Shown piece after piece: positions 9,883 to 22,409 of a DNA stretch of 64,000 nt. The first letter of the stretch is position 1, and the number at the start of each line of letters is the position of its first letter. The position numbers and the translations under genes are program-made. The stretch lies in the NCBI RefSeq assembly GCF_900496995.4, contig NC_044012.1, positions 248,001-312,000 on the forward strand, read 5' to 3'. The notes beneath the pieces are model-generated. The model had not been told where the DNA came from and did not search any database. It saw only the letters and a program-made list of their open reading frames with translations. This DNA comes from Aquila chrysaetos chrysaetos. Lineage: Eukaryota; Chordata; Aves; Accipitriformes; Accipitridae.

Positions 9883-12800
9883 ATGTTGGGCTCTGGGTTC
9901 AAGGCTGAGCGCTTGCGAGTCAACCTGCGCCTTGTCATCAATCGCCTCAAACTGCTGGAGAAAAAGAAGAGTGAGTATTTGAGGGGGCAGGTGTGACCCA
10001 AGATACTTTTGGGGCTCAGGAGACTTGAGGAGATTTTTCTGGAGTCAGGGTACTTTCATGGGCTGAGTATGGAGTAGCCTTTTGCTCTTCCGTGAGGGAC
10101 CTAGGCCTTGCAGTCTGCCCCAGTGTACAAGTACCTGGAGGAGCAGGCTGGCCACAACGTGGCCTCTGTCCACCTTCCTGGCAGGTATCGGGGTGCAATC
10201 TATGGGGTGCATGGTGCGGAGGGACATGCTATTTTGTGTGGCCCCTGGGGGGCCTTTCTCGGGCCTTGTGTGCTCACAGCATAGCAGGGAACTTCCTGGG
10301 TGCTGTGGGAGGCTCTCCCCACTTGTGCTGTCCTGCCCTGCCCAGACATAGATAAGATCCATGGTTCTGATTGACTCTGTGGGGAAATTGAAGGTGTAGG
10401 AGTGTTTCTAGCAGCTAAAAGCCCACTCTCCTTTCTCTTGTGAGTTAGTGTGGTAGGACCTAGACACAAGGGCTCTGCCAAGCCATGGCTGAGTGTCTTG
10501 CCCTGCAGAGGCTCGTTGAAGGAGAGAGGAAAGCATGTAATGGCTTTGTGTGTGGTGGGGACTATGGGTGGGTATGGAGGCAGCAGCCCTTGCCAGCACA
10601 GTGACTGGCCTTGGGGATATGTGCTGTAGCTGAGTTGGCCCAGAAGGCAAGGAAGGAGATTGCAGATTATCTGGCAGCCGGAAAAGATGAGCGTGCCAGG
10701 ATTCGTGTGGAGCACATCATCCGTGAAGATTACCTTGTGGAGGCCATGGAGATCCTGGAGCTGTACTGCGATCTGCTGCTAGCCCGCTTTGGCTTGATTC
10801 AGTCCATGAAGTAAGCTCTGGCCTAGAGGGTATGCTGTGGGAGAGGGTCCAGGCCCCCTGGGCTCAGGGAGGGGTACTGCTGGGAGCAGGCCTGGGGTAC
10901 AGAAGGGCACCTGTGTTTGTCTCGGTGTCCTAGGGCCTCCAGAGACCTTTTCTTCCCCAGTCAGGGAAGACTCTGGAGCCCAGCATGGAGGATGGGGACT
11001 TTCAGGCTAAGCAGACTGAGGGCAGCAAAGACTAGGTGCTTGGTGTGGAGATAGGATTGTCTTCTGTTGTCCTTAGGGAGCTGGACTCTGGCCTGGCAGA
11101 AGCAGTGTCTACGCTGATTTGGGCTGCACCACGACTCCAGTCGGAAGTGGCTGAGTTGAAGATTGTGAGTAGGGTTGTTTGAGGAGTGTTACATATGCAG
11201 GGTGGGGGTGATGCTGCCAGAAACTGGTGGAAGCCTTTGTCTGGGACTCTCTGTCATTTAAGGCAGAGGACGTGTTTTTATGGGCTCTGCCGATGGAAAT
11301 CCCATTATAGGTGTCCCTGGAGCATCAGGGATGGCTAAGGCTGCTCAGCTGGGACACTCAGTGGCAGAAATGAGGGCAACCTGGGGAGAGGGGAGTGGGC
11401 GGCTCTAGGGGCTACAGCAGATGTGCAGTGTGTGGTGGGGGAAAGCAAAGGTGTGCACATTTCCAGAGTTTCTTTCCTGCTGCAGGTTGCTGACCAGCTG
11501 TGTGCCAAGTACAGCAAGGAGTATGGGAAGCTGTGCCGGACAAACCAGATTGGGACAGTCAATGACAGGGTAATAAACTGGTGGAACAGCTGCAGCCAGC
11601 TGGAGCTGGCAGAACAGAGGTGCCAGCTGTGGCTTTCTGCCCCTTTTTCCTGTGGCCAGTGGCTGATGCCTGTGGCTCACTGCAGATAGGGTGGGCCAGC
11701 TGTGCTGCTAGGGGCCTGCCTGCATTGGAGCATGGGAGCATAGTGCCGAGGTCCCTGGCAGGTGGGGCCCTGCTGTGCTGGCTGTGAATGGAGAGGAGCA
11801 GAGTGCATGGAGCCCTGGCCTGTGGTTGCCAGCAGCGTCCTCTGCAGCAGTGGCGTACTGGGAGGAAGGGCCTCCCCAAGGCTGCACTGTGCTCCCTGCA
11901 GCAGGTGGCCCTGGCTGGCATAGCGCTCTGCTGTGCTGCACTGCCCCGGTCCCGCTGAGTGTTTCTGCACCCTTGTGTTCCAGCTGATGCACAAGCTGAG
12001 CGTGGAGGCACCGCCCAAGATTCTGGTGGAGCGATACCTCATCGAGATTGCCAAGAACTACAATGTGCCCTATGAGCCTGACTCAGTGGTGATGGTGAGT
12101 GAGGCACCTGCAAGTCTGGAGCTCCCTTCTGTGTTCCAGTGGCTGAAATGTCCTGTTAGTGCTGTGCAGGCTTTCAGAGCACAGGGCTGTGGCATTGCAG
12201 CAAACTGGGTGGTACTTGTGCTTTGGTAACTTGTAGACAGCCCTAGCATAGCACGATCCCTGCTCCTTCCCACAGCCCTATGGCATGTGGCTGTAGTTAG
12301 TCATGCTGTAGTCAGGTTGCCTTTGATTCCCATTAATATCACTGTGTAGCTGCTGTCTGTTCTGTCCTTGTTGTGTTGTGTCCTTGTTGTGTTGTCCCAT
12401 CTTGTCCAGTGACAAATGCTGCATCTAGTGCTCTTCAGAGGGCTGTGATCAGAATAGAGATGTGTTGATGAGCAGAATTCTTCCCCCCTCTCCAGGCTGA
12501 AGCCCCTGCAGGTGGAGAGGCAGATCTAATTGATGTGGGATTCACAGATGATGTGAAGAAGGGTGGCCATGGAGGGGGAGGAGGTGGTGGATTTACAGCC
12601 CCACTGGTTGGTCATGATGGAATAGTACCCATGCCAGTGATGATGCCTATGCCCATGCCAACGCCAAATCCGCCCTTCTCCTATCCACCTCCAAAGGGAC
12701 CGGTAAGTGCCTTTGCTTTGAGCATTCCTTCTTTCTGTGGAAGACTCCGATTGTGGTGCTTAGCCCTATGCCTGCTGACTGGGAAGTGTCTGTACCTGGT

Positions 12801-15800
12801 AGCTTGATGTGTCAGAAGGCCATTGTGTTGGTGTAAGACTGCATGGGATGGAAACTGTTGGCAGTGCAGCTGAAGCTTCGTGTTGTTTCTTGACTGTGGA
12901 GGTTCTTACGCCTGTTCTCCAGCCAGCCCTCTTTGCCTTCAGAGAATAGAGGAGTCCAGACTTAACTCCTGAAGCAGTCTTCTGACTGCCAGGCTTTTGG
13001 CCAGGGGTTGGAGCTGCACTTTGAAGTTGGTAGGCTGGTAGTGTGCCAAGATTCAGTCAAGGAAATCAGGTGAGTTTTGTGGGGTGGGAACAGCACAGAA
13101 AAACGTGGAAGCACACTGCCTTCAGACCTGCAAGGGAAGGGGACTAGGCCAATGGCTCTTGCATATGATTTGTTGCGAGGGTGGAAGGTGGGAGCTGAAA
13201 AGAGCACTCTTCTCTGAATTCAGTCATTTACAGGATGTCTGTGTAGACTGGAGAGTGGTAGAACAGTGGGATGGTTTGGAATCTTAATATGGTCCCAGCA
13301 ATGCTGCAGTGTTTTTTGTGGAAAATCTGGGTCAAGTATCATTAGCCAGCTGTTGGCCCAGGCATAAATACGTTGATGACTTGTGCCAAGTCTAGATCTT
13401 TGAAGCACTGTTGTGTTACAAGTAAGGGTAATACAAAGCCTCGAGTGAGCCAGAGACCTCCTTCCTGTTTTGTTATATTGCACTCAGGAGAAATGGCTCA
13501 GGTGTGCTTATTGCAGGGTATTACCCTTTTTGTCCTGGTACTTCTAATGCCTTGAAAGATGAAGTGTTTAGTCATGCTGGTTCTTTAGAATAACCCACAG
13601 TCCTGTTTGCTGGGTCTGATTGCTGCAGGTGACTACACCTGACTTGAGAATCTTTTCCTAGTAAGTATAAACTGTATCAGGTTGGATACTTCCCTGCATT
13701 TATCTTAGACTACTACTTTCTCTGAATCCCATAGCAGCTGTAGGTGTATTGTGTCCCATGGTCGCTCTCAGGTAAGTAGTCTCGTGCATGACTCTAATCT
13801 CTCTGTACAGGAGAACTTCAATGGCCTGCCAGTGGGGACCTACCAGCCTTTCACTAACATCCATCCACCACCAATTCCAGCAGCCCCACCAACATATGAG
13901 TCTGTAAGTGCCTGAGCTGAATCACCGTTGTAGGCAGCAGAGGGAACGTCAAAGAGTGCAGTGGTAGCCACAGAAAAGGCAAATGTTCATTAAGCACACT
14001 GCTGTCAACCTTTGGAGCTTTTGGGGTGGTGCTTGGCATTGCTTATGGGTGTGGTGAATCACTGAGTGCATATGATGGGAGAATGACTTGTGAGGAGAAG
14101 TTCCTTATTCAGCTGTGTGTTGCGGCTGCAAAGGAAAGCCAAGATTTATTTTACTGTGGTGCTAAAATGGTGATAAACGCTTAACAAGTAGAGTCCACAA
14201 ATTCTGTTTTTTGCAGTGTGAAGGGTTTATCACCTTCAGTCTGTTAAATTACGGCTTTTGAACTAATTCATAGTTAGCCTGGATGACGGTTTTGGCTGAC
14301 CCAAATGATGTATGTTTAAACACTTTTCCTTTCTCAGACTTTTCTCAGTCCTTGGGGACAACGGAGGAGAGGCTGGAGTCTTCTCTTTCCATGCTTGTCT
14401 ATTTGTGTGTTGCTGCAGTTCATGATCATGCCTCCCATTTTGCTTTCAGCGACATGCTTCTAGTTTTGGTAGTTTCCTGTGTAGGGATGAGCATTGCCAA
14501 GCACCTGCGTGTTCTAACACCTTGTACTAGCTGCACAGCAGCGTTTGAGTCCAGGAGATGCAGCAGTTGTTAGCTGGTTGAGGATAGGTGTCACTGCATC
14601 CCTCAGGGAATGAGGAGTTACACCAGCAGAACTGACCATGCTGTGGGCCTTTGTCCCAAGTGGACCAAGACCTGAGATGGGGTCATTTAGTACCTTGCTG
14701 CTGGTTACAAGGACCTATCTATTGTTTATGAAAGGAAGTAGTAGCTGTGATTACATGGATGAAGAGGGCAGTCTTCTCCCTTGATAAGTATTTCAGATCT
14801 CCTAGTGGATATGCTCTGTTTATCCAGTTCCAGAATATGGCCAGGGAAGCTTTGATTGACAAGAGAGGGAGAGGAAAGTCGAAGCACTGCCTCCTTTTCT
14901 TGGGAAGAGAGGCAGATTCTTCTGAGTGTGCTGGAAGCCAGGGTTGCCTGCCTTCTTGGGGAGGGGTGGGGTATGCATTGCTCTGCGTGGGTGTGGCTGC
15001 TGTTGCCCATTAGCAGTGCCTACACAACTGTGTGATTCTGTGCCTGGTAGGAGAGCGAGCTGTAGTAACTTAGAGTCTTTTTCAGATTGATGAGCCTAAT
15101 GCTGACAAGGACGCTTCTGCGCCGGTGGCTGGTGAGTATGTCAAGAGGTCTGGGAAACCTAGGGTGGTTAGGGGCTGTGGTTAGCTTGGGATCCTAGTGT
15201 CCCTGGAAGGAAGCTTTCCATGTAGGGAACAACATGTAGATCTTGACAGATCTTGAGAGCAGGATTTGAGTTTGGAGAGGACTCTGATGGAGATGGAGAG
15301 TATCCTCTCAAAACAGGGAGGAGCCAGACTTCCACTGGGAAGCTCAAGAACTGGAGTCTGACTTTGTAGTCAGTACTGGGTCTCCAGCTTAAGCTGCCTC
15401 ATCAGACCAAGTATAGGGCATTGCAGGATGAAATGAGAAAGCAACAGCTGTAAGTGATAATATATTTTTACATGGCATAAATAATATTGTTCTGCAGCAA
15501 CAGAATGAAAGAAGTAAGCACTAAGAGGGTAGATAGGTTTATATTGATGTCAGTGTTGAGGTTGCATACAGCAGAGCAGGAGTAGTAGAGATAGCTGTTA
15601 TCCCCTGGTCCATCTGCCTAAAGGCTTGTGAGATGCTTCATGCATCATAATTGGATCATAAAAAAATTCTCCTGCCTTGTACAGTGTGATTCTGTTCTGT
15701 GTGTTTTGAAAGCACTTGTTATCTCTAGCACTTGATAAGGGTGGAGAGGGTTTTTAGAGTAAGTGGACGCTTGCCAGCTCCAGCAAGGATTTCTAACGAT

Positions 15801-16490
15801 CTAATGGAGTCCTCTGGGGAGTGTTGGTGGTGCGTGCTGAAGAAGGTAGGCCTATGGGTGCACTGGATCTGGCTGTATGCTTCAGACTGACAGCTGGGTG
15901 ACAGCATGTGATACCTGCGTGTGTCTTTAGGAGGTGCTGGAATGGAGAAAACAGGGATTTTTGAATCCCCGTGATGCAGTCCAGCCAGTATAGGCACGTG
16001 GGAGCTTCAGCCCACTGGCAGCTGGGCTGTGGGCAGTGGAGGGGGATCTTCTACTGTCTGTTGCAGCCATAGGATAGCAGCCCCTTGCAGCCATATAAAC
16101 CTGAAACGTTGTGTTTTTCCCCATTGAGTCTACACACAGTTGGAGGTGCGTGATCACTGAGTCCTGTTCAGAAAAATACACTGGTGTACTGCCTTTTTGG
16201 TAGAATGACCTTTCTTTTGTGTGGCTCTCTTTGGCGTGGTGAGAGTGTGATGATGATGAGGTGAAATGGTATTTCTCTTATTCTAAATAGGGCCTGGGCC
16301 CAAGTCAGAAGCTTCTCCTAAACCAAAAGCTGGAGCTCCTAATACCTTTGATAACTTTGTGCTGCCTGAATTACCATCCGTGCCAGATACACTGCCGACA
16401 GCATCTGCTGGCGCCAACTCTTCTGCCTCTGAAGACATTGACTTTGATGATCTTTCTCGGAGATTTGAGGAGCTAAAGAAGAAAACATAA
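9883..16490 (+). CDS. IST1: IST1, ESCRT-III associated factor
   Basis: Coding exons: 9883-9970, 10630-10810, 11077-11164, 11486-11569, 11984-12094, 12496-12702, 13811-13903, 15086-15131, 16291-16490. All junctions are GT-AG and in phase, giving 365 aa (human is 364 as I recall). IST1 regulates VPS4 and ESCRT-III in cytokinesis, endosomal tubule scission and nuclear envelope resealing. Residues 1-184 are the helical ESCRT-III-like core (starts MLGSGFKAERLRVNLRLV). Next come a Gly-rich linker (HGGGGGGGF), Met-Pro repeats (PMPMPTPNP) and a Pro-rich stretch ending PPTYES. The C-terminus holds the two MIT-interacting motifs, LPELPSVPDTLP and DDLSRRFEELKKKT, which bind VPS4 and LIP5. The start is conserved and lies 12 bases inside the second exon; exon 1 is non-coding. 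The 3' UTR runs to a poly(A) signal at 17531. Confidence 0.97.
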
Positions 16491-17530
16491 AGCTGACTGG
16501 GCTGTAACTCCAATATGGGGGGCAGGAGCTGTGACAGCTGCTTCTCTCTGAGACAGACTCCCCTTGAAACTGGTTTCCTGTATTAACCTCAAATGAATGC
16601 GCTCTTCTTTTTGAGCTCTCTTCCTGCTGTACTTAAACCAGGTGGTGCCACTTTCCCGATCTTTGTTGCTCCAGGAGCTGAACTGTGGGGAATCTTGTGA
16701 GACTGGAGCAGGGAAGAGCCCTGTCGGTCTGGGTAGCTCTACAGGAAAGCTGTACTTGGTGTTCTGGGTGCCATTCCTGGCTGCCTCCACAGTGGCTCTG
16801 TGCCCCCTCCCACAGAGAAGAGAGGTGAAGGCTGGAACAGGACGGGGCTTTCTCCTCTCCCCTGATGGTCTCAAGGGCAGCACCATCCACAAGCTGCCCC
16901 TCCCTGCTCTATGGCCTGTACGGTAAGGGTGATTAAGTCCCTTTGGTAAGACTTCTAACTAATTGGGGCAGGGAATACAGTCATGAGGAGACGTGGCATT
17001 GCCCTTGAGGCTGTGCAGTATGCTGGCACTTCTGCCATCTCCCTGGCTCCAGCCCTGTCTGCTTGCAGTTTGCCCGATGTCCTCTCTGGGCTCTCGGGGA
17101 GCCTCCGTGGCCTTTGCTGGCTTCTCAGTGTGGGGCTCTGTTCCCGGCTCACAGGAGGGTGGCACCGTACAGTTTCCTCTTGGGTGGTGTGTTCCACCTG
17201 AGCCCACCGGGAGGGCAAGGTGGCTGGGCAGAGGGCTGGCAGAGCCACACTGGCTTCACCAGCTGCTATCTCACTGGGCACCAACGTGCATGGAGAGCTG
17301 AGGTCAAGGGACTCTGATGGGATATGTGGCAGCAACTTTGCTTACCCCTGAGCAAGGGGATGGGAGACGCCTGGCCTGAGCGCTGCAGCCGGTGCTGCCG
17401 CTGTGTGCAGGGAGCGGGGGTGCTGCCGGAGGTGACCTGCACTCTCCTCTGTGATGTACCTGTATATAACCCTTTCACACAACTTTTCTTTGGAGTTTTT
17501 GGCTGATTTGTATCTTACGGGTTGGTTCCT

Positions 17531-17536
17531 AATAAA
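17531..17536 (+). terminator. IST1: IST1 poly(A) signal
   Basis: AATAAA lies about 1040 bases after the IST1 stop codon, just before the DHODH CpG-rich promoter begins. It marks a long IST1 3' UTR (16491 to about 17555). Confidence 0.8.
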
Positions 17537-17599
17537 GTCTAGGCTTGTGAGCTGCTGTGAGTCGTGGGATGCTTTCACGTGGGGGTCGCACAGCGACGG

Positions 17600-17935
17600 G
17601 ACCCTCTGCCGCAGGCGCCCGGTTGGGGCTGGGCCCCGGTCCCTAAAACCCCGGAGCCCGAGAGGCTGACGGGCGTGAGCCTGCGCGGGGCGGGGCCGGG
17701 GCCGCCCAGGGGCGGGGTCCCGCTCGGGCTCCTCCCCGTGGCCGCCCGGGGGCGGGGCTGGGGCGGTCTCGCTCCTGGTCCCGCCCCCGCGGGGGTCCCT
17801 CCCCTGCCGTTCGTCCCGCGATCCGGCCGCCCGCCCCGAGTCCTGCTGCGCCCCTATTGGCTGGGAGAGCCCGGCCTCCCGCCAATCATCGGGGCGAGCT
17901 CCAGGAAGCGTCCCGCCACGTGTCGGGCTGAGCAG
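17600..17935 (+). promoter_or_regulatory. DHODH: DHODH promoter, CpG-rich
   Basis: A GC-rich, GC-box-rich region directly precedes the DHODH ATG. It contains an inverted CCAAT box (ATTGG, 17856-17860), a direct CCAAT box (17882-17886) and a palindromic E-box CACGTG (17917-17922), with no TATA box. The CCAAT pair with the E-box suggests NF-Y and USF/MYC-type control, which is an inference from motifs only. Confidence 0.65.
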
Positions 17936-20900
17936 ATGGCGGCGCCGCTGCGCGTGAGCGGCCGGCGGGCCCTGCGGCGGTCGGGGGTCCTGGGGGCGGC
18001 GGGAGGAACCGGGACACGAGACCCGGGAGCCGGGACACGGGACCGGGGACCCGGGAGCCGGCCGAGCGGGGCGTGCTGACGGGGTCCCCAGGGGCTCGGG
18101 CTTGGTCGGGAGCGGCTAGGGCTGGAGCAGGCAGTGCTGGGGCGGGGGACGGGAAGGGATGGGGGCGGTGCTGGGGCGGCGTGGGATGAGGAGGGGGACC
18201 GGTATGGGATGCAGGCGGGGCGGGGTGCCGGGGGCGGTAGCGGGGGCGGGCGGGGTACGGGGGGCGGGGTGCAGTGCCGGGGCGGGGTGCCGGTACGGGT
18301 ACGGCGGCGGGCGGGGTGCCGGTACGGGTACGGCGGCGGGCGGGCTGCCGTTCCGGGGCGGGGTGCCGGTACGGGGGGCGGGCAGGGCGGTCTCGCTGCT
18401 GACGGCCTCCCGCAGGGGCGGCTGCGGGCGCTGGCGGCGGCTCTGGGAGGCTGCGGGCTGCTGCTGGGCTCGGCGCTGGCGGCGGGCGACGAGCGGCTCT
18501 ACGCGGCGGCGATGCCCGCGCTCCGCGTCCTCCCCCCCGAGGCCGCCCACGGCCTGGCCCTGCGCGCCGCCGCCCTCGGGCTGCTGCCACCCGCCCGTCC
18601 CGACGGCCCCGTGCTGGTGCGGTTCTGTGGCGGGGGGAGGCCGGGGCTGGGGTGGCCGAGGGGGTGGTTCAGTGACCGGGGCGAGGGAGAGGGTGTGTGG
18701 CCGGAGGGGGCGGCAAGGGCGTGGGGGGCGGTGGGGGCATCGTAGGGCCCGGCGGGTCCCGGGGTGGGGGGGGGGCTGTGGCAGTCCGCGGGGGGGGCGA
18801 TGAGCTCTGGCAGCCAGCGGAGGTGCCCAGCAGGGCTCCCAGGGCAGCCCCGGGTCCAGGAGATGGTCCCGGCAGGAGCCGTGGGTCCCCCGGGGCAGGC
18901 ACCCAATGAGGGCACCCTGTGGGGCAGAGGGAATGGAGGGGAGGGGGCCGGGGCTGCTTCTGGGGGGGCCGGAGCGAGGCCCTGGCTGTGGCTCCTGGTG
19001 TCGTGGGCTCTGGCCCTCCCAGCTGCCCGTGTCTGACCCAGCCCCTGCCCCGCAGGAGGTGCGAGTCCTCGGGCAGCGGTTCCGCAACCCGGTGGGCCTG
19101 GCGGCTGGCTTCGACAAGCATGGCGAGGCTGTGGATGGGCTGTACAAGATGGGTTTTGGCTTTGTGGAAGTAGGGACTGTCACACCCGAGCCCCAGGAGG
19201 GGAACCCCAGACCCAGGGTCTTCCGGCTGGCAGAGGACGAGGCGGTCATTAACAGGTGGGATCTGAGGGTGGCTGCTCTGTGGTGTCCCACAGGCTGTCC
19301 ACCCAGAGGGAGCACCTTTATTTGGGTGGTCCCAGCTCTGTGGTCCGTGCTCTTGGGTTGGATGTGCTAAGCGGAGCTGCAGATACCATACGTCTCCCTC
19401 GTGTTTCTCCTGGGTCCTGCTCAGGGCTTGTGTCCACAAGCCCTGAAGTTGTCTGTTCTGGTGCAGGTATGGGTTCAATAGCCACGGCCATGTCGCAGTG
19501 GAGCGGAGGCTGCGGGCCCGCCAGGAGACACAGCTCAGGCTCACTAGTGGTGAGACAAGCTTATAAGCCTTTGCTCTTGGGGTCTGCAGGGTGGGTTTGG
19601 GGGTCTCCTGGGTAGCTGTAGGCCAGTAAAGGTGTGTAACGCTAACCTCCAGGCATGGGAGGGCCCTGGCTGGAATGAGGTGCAATTGGACAGCAGGAAC
19701 CCTCTTGGGGCTGTAGCCTCTTCCCCTTGGGACTGTGACCAGGCACCTTTCTCCCGCTATTTTCTCTGTGATAAGGGCTCCGCTTGCTGCTTTGGGCAGG
19801 ACGTGTCTGCTGAGACTAGCCAAAGCCAATAGTGCCCCAGCTGGGCAGTTTCCGAGGGCAGCCTCTGCTGGGTGGCCAGGCTGGAGGCTGCGGTGCTGGG
19901 AGGTGCTGACCAGGGCAACTGCGGTGGTGCTCCTGTGGCTGCAGAACAGTCCCAGGCCCTCCCCTGTGAAACATGTGGGCTGCATATCTCCATCTTCATT
20001 TAGCTGGTCCTGGGGCCTCCCTTGTCAGGTGCTCTGGTCCCTTGGGTGGTGGTTGGCCCTGCTGCCCTGGTTCAGCTGTGTCTGTGTTCCAGCGGGGATG
20101 CCCCTTGGAGTCAACCTGGGCAAGAACAAGAGCTCTACTGATGCTGCAGCTGACTACGTGGCTGGGGTCCGGATGCTGGGCCCTTTGGCTGACTACCTGG
20201 TTGTGAATGTGTCCAGCCCAAACACCCCAGGGCTGCGGGACCTGCAGGGCAAGACTGAGCTGCGGGACCTGCTGACCAAGGTGGGTGACCCTCACAGCCA
20301 GCCCAGACTACAGCTGCAGCACTGGATGCATCCCATCCCCCAGCAGCGCCTGCTCTGCTCCAGCTGGTGGGTTTGCCCCAGCACAGGGAGGAGCGTGGTG
20401 GCTCCCTGGAGTGGTGGGCAGAGCCACCGAGATGCCCCTTGATCAGCTGCTGGCGTGGGGTTCACCAGGCCACTGTACTCCAGCAAAGGGCACGTGAGCA
20501 ATGAGGCGTTGTGCTCTGCTCTGCTCCTGCAAGGGGGCAGCGAGTCACCCACCCCGTGGCATCGGGAGTCGCTGTGGTCCTGTGCAGGTCCTGTGCCCCA
20601 GGCCCTGTGCTGTAGCATGTCTGTCCCGTTGGCAGCGCCATGTAGGGAGAGCGGGGCCTGTCCCTGTGCTGCCTTGTGGCGATGGTTGCAGGTGTCTCCC
20701 CGGTCCGGGGCAGGAGGTGTTCCCCCACCACGCGCTGCTCTGTTCCCCCATGCATCCCCCTGCAGGTGCTGGTGGAGAGGGACATGCTGCCCTGCAAGCG
20801 CAAGCCAGCCGTGCTGGTGAAGATTGCCCCTGACCTCACTGCGCAGAACAAGCAGGACATTGCTAGTGTTGTCTGCGAGGTGAGGAGGTGGGAAGGGGAG

Positions 20901-21823
20901 ACTGGCGAGGAGCTGGGCTGGTGTGCCTCCTGCCTCACCTTGCACAGCATAGGGGCAAGACCATGGTGCTCCTGGCAAGTCACCTCTCTGAAGGGACAGG
21001 CAGACCTGCAGCTCTCTGGCTGCCATAGGGATGGTGTCCTGGGTAGCTCTGAGTCTGCGAGGGCCTGTGTGCATCACCCAGACCTTGGGGATGGTCCAGG
21101 CAGTGAAGGGCAGCTGCTTTGTCCCCGGGCACGTTGCTGGGGCACTTGCCAGGGGGAGCCGGGCCTGGCAGCCTGGGGGATGAGAGCGGGGGGCTGCTCG
21201 TGGCAGCTGTGTCCTCATGCTGCTGCCCCCCTCAGCTAGGTGTGGACGGGCTGATTGTCAGCAACACCACCGTGAGCCGCCCCAGCAGCCTCCGGAGCAG
21301 GCAGTGCACAGAGCCTGGGGGCCTCAGTGGGAAGCCCCTGCGCGAGCTCTCCACGCAGACCATCAGGGAGATGTACTCCCTCACCCGAGGTAGGGGCAGA
21401 GCAGTGCTTGGGGGTGCGTGCTGGCGTCGCCAGTGCTGTCCTGACCCTGCGTCTACCCACAGGCCGGGTGCCCATCATTGGGGTGGGTGGGGTGAGCAGT
21501 GGGCGCGATGCCCTGGAGAAGATCCGCGCTGGAGCCTCGCTTGTGCAGATGTACACGGCGCTTGTGTACCATGGACCGCTGGTGGTGGGGATGGTGAAGC
21601 AGGAATTAGAGGAGCTGCTGAGGTGAGTGAGGGGCTGGGCGCCTCCCCAGGGAGCCCCTGGGCCCAGGGAGCCCCTGGGCAGCCACATGCTGGTGCATGA
21701 GCAGTGGTACTGCGGGGCTGAGCCGCAGTGCCAGGCCAGCCCAGCCGTCACATGCTGTCCCTGGTTAGGGAGCAGGGGTTCAAGAACGTCATGGAGGCAG
21801 TTGGAGCAGATCACCGGTGCTGA
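17936..21823 (+). CDS. DHODH: DHODH, mitochondrial dihydroorotate dehydrogenase
   Basis: Coding exons: 17936-17953, 18416-18616, 19056-19255, 19467-19549, 20093-20280, 20766-20879, 21236-21389, 21463-21622, 21769-21823. All are GT-AG and in phase, giving 390 aa (human 395). It is a class 2 enzyme of the inner mitochondrial membrane that oxidises dihydroorotate to orotate with FMN and passes electrons to ubiquinone, in de novo pyrimidine synthesis. Exon 1 encodes only MAAPLR. Then come an Arg-rich, hydrophobic import/membrane segment ([18 protein letters not shown]) and the quinone-tunnel helices. Conserved core peptides include [38 protein letters not shown] (catalytic-base Ser about 209), [25 protein letters not shown] and [10 protein letters not shown] (FMN phosphate site). 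The gene starts about 400 bp after the IST1 poly(A) signal. Confidence 0.97.
18255..18385. repeat. GC-rich minisatellite in DHODH intron 1
   Basis: A unit of about 29 bp of the form GGGGTGCCGGTACGGGTACGG plus CGGCGGGC recurs about three times with partial copies on both sides. It lies wholly in intron 1, just upstream of coding exon 2. Confidence 0.75.
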
Positions 21824-22382
21824 CGTGCCACAGAACCAACGTCTAGCCGGGAGGAGCCGTGGCCAAGCAGGGACAGGTCTGATGCTTCCAGTGCTGGGCA
21901 GGCTGGGACTGAGCTGAGGTCCTGGTCCAAGCCCCTGAGAAGGGTCAGTGATGGCTGAAGCTGGGGCTGCACTGGTGGGGAGCAGGGGAGGGGGCCTCCA
22001 CACTGGTGCCGCTGTCCAGGGCTGTATTTTGGCTTTCCTGTCGGTTGGGGTCCCCAGCAGAAACCAGCACTGGGTAAGGCTCAAGGCTCTGCTGGGTGGC
22101 GAGGAAGGCCCCTGAGGGGACAGCCCTGCAGTTCTGTGCCCTGCCTCCTGCTGCAGCGCTGCCCCATGGAGAGCACACCTTCCCTGGTGTTACTGCCCAG
22201 AGCCGTGGGCCAAGCAGCATATTGGGTGTCCCTTCTGCCGGGGATGCCACAGCCCATGCTGCCTGCTCTGGCTGGCGCTCGGTCCTCCTGCACCGCAGCC
22301 TCTGCAGGAGGGTCTGCCCTCCTGCCTTCTCCGCATGTGATCCTGTAACAAACCTGCAGGTCCTGGGTCCTGCCTGAGTGTC

Positions 22383-22388
22383 AATAAA
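22383..22388 (+). terminator. DHODH: DHODH poly(A) signal
   Basis: AATAAA about 560 bases after the DHODH stop codon, followed by a GT-rich stretch (GGTCCTGTGTGCTGC). It gives a plausible 3' UTR of 21824 to about 22405. Confidence 0.75.
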
Positions 22389-22409
22389 TGTTTGGCTCAC
22401 CTGGTCCTG

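Noticed and set aside
18116-19985. Minus-strand frames of 399 and 438 codons opposite DHODH
   Set aside because: They run across DHODH exons and introns alike in GC-rich DNA and match nothing. DHODH on + has a fully phased exon set.
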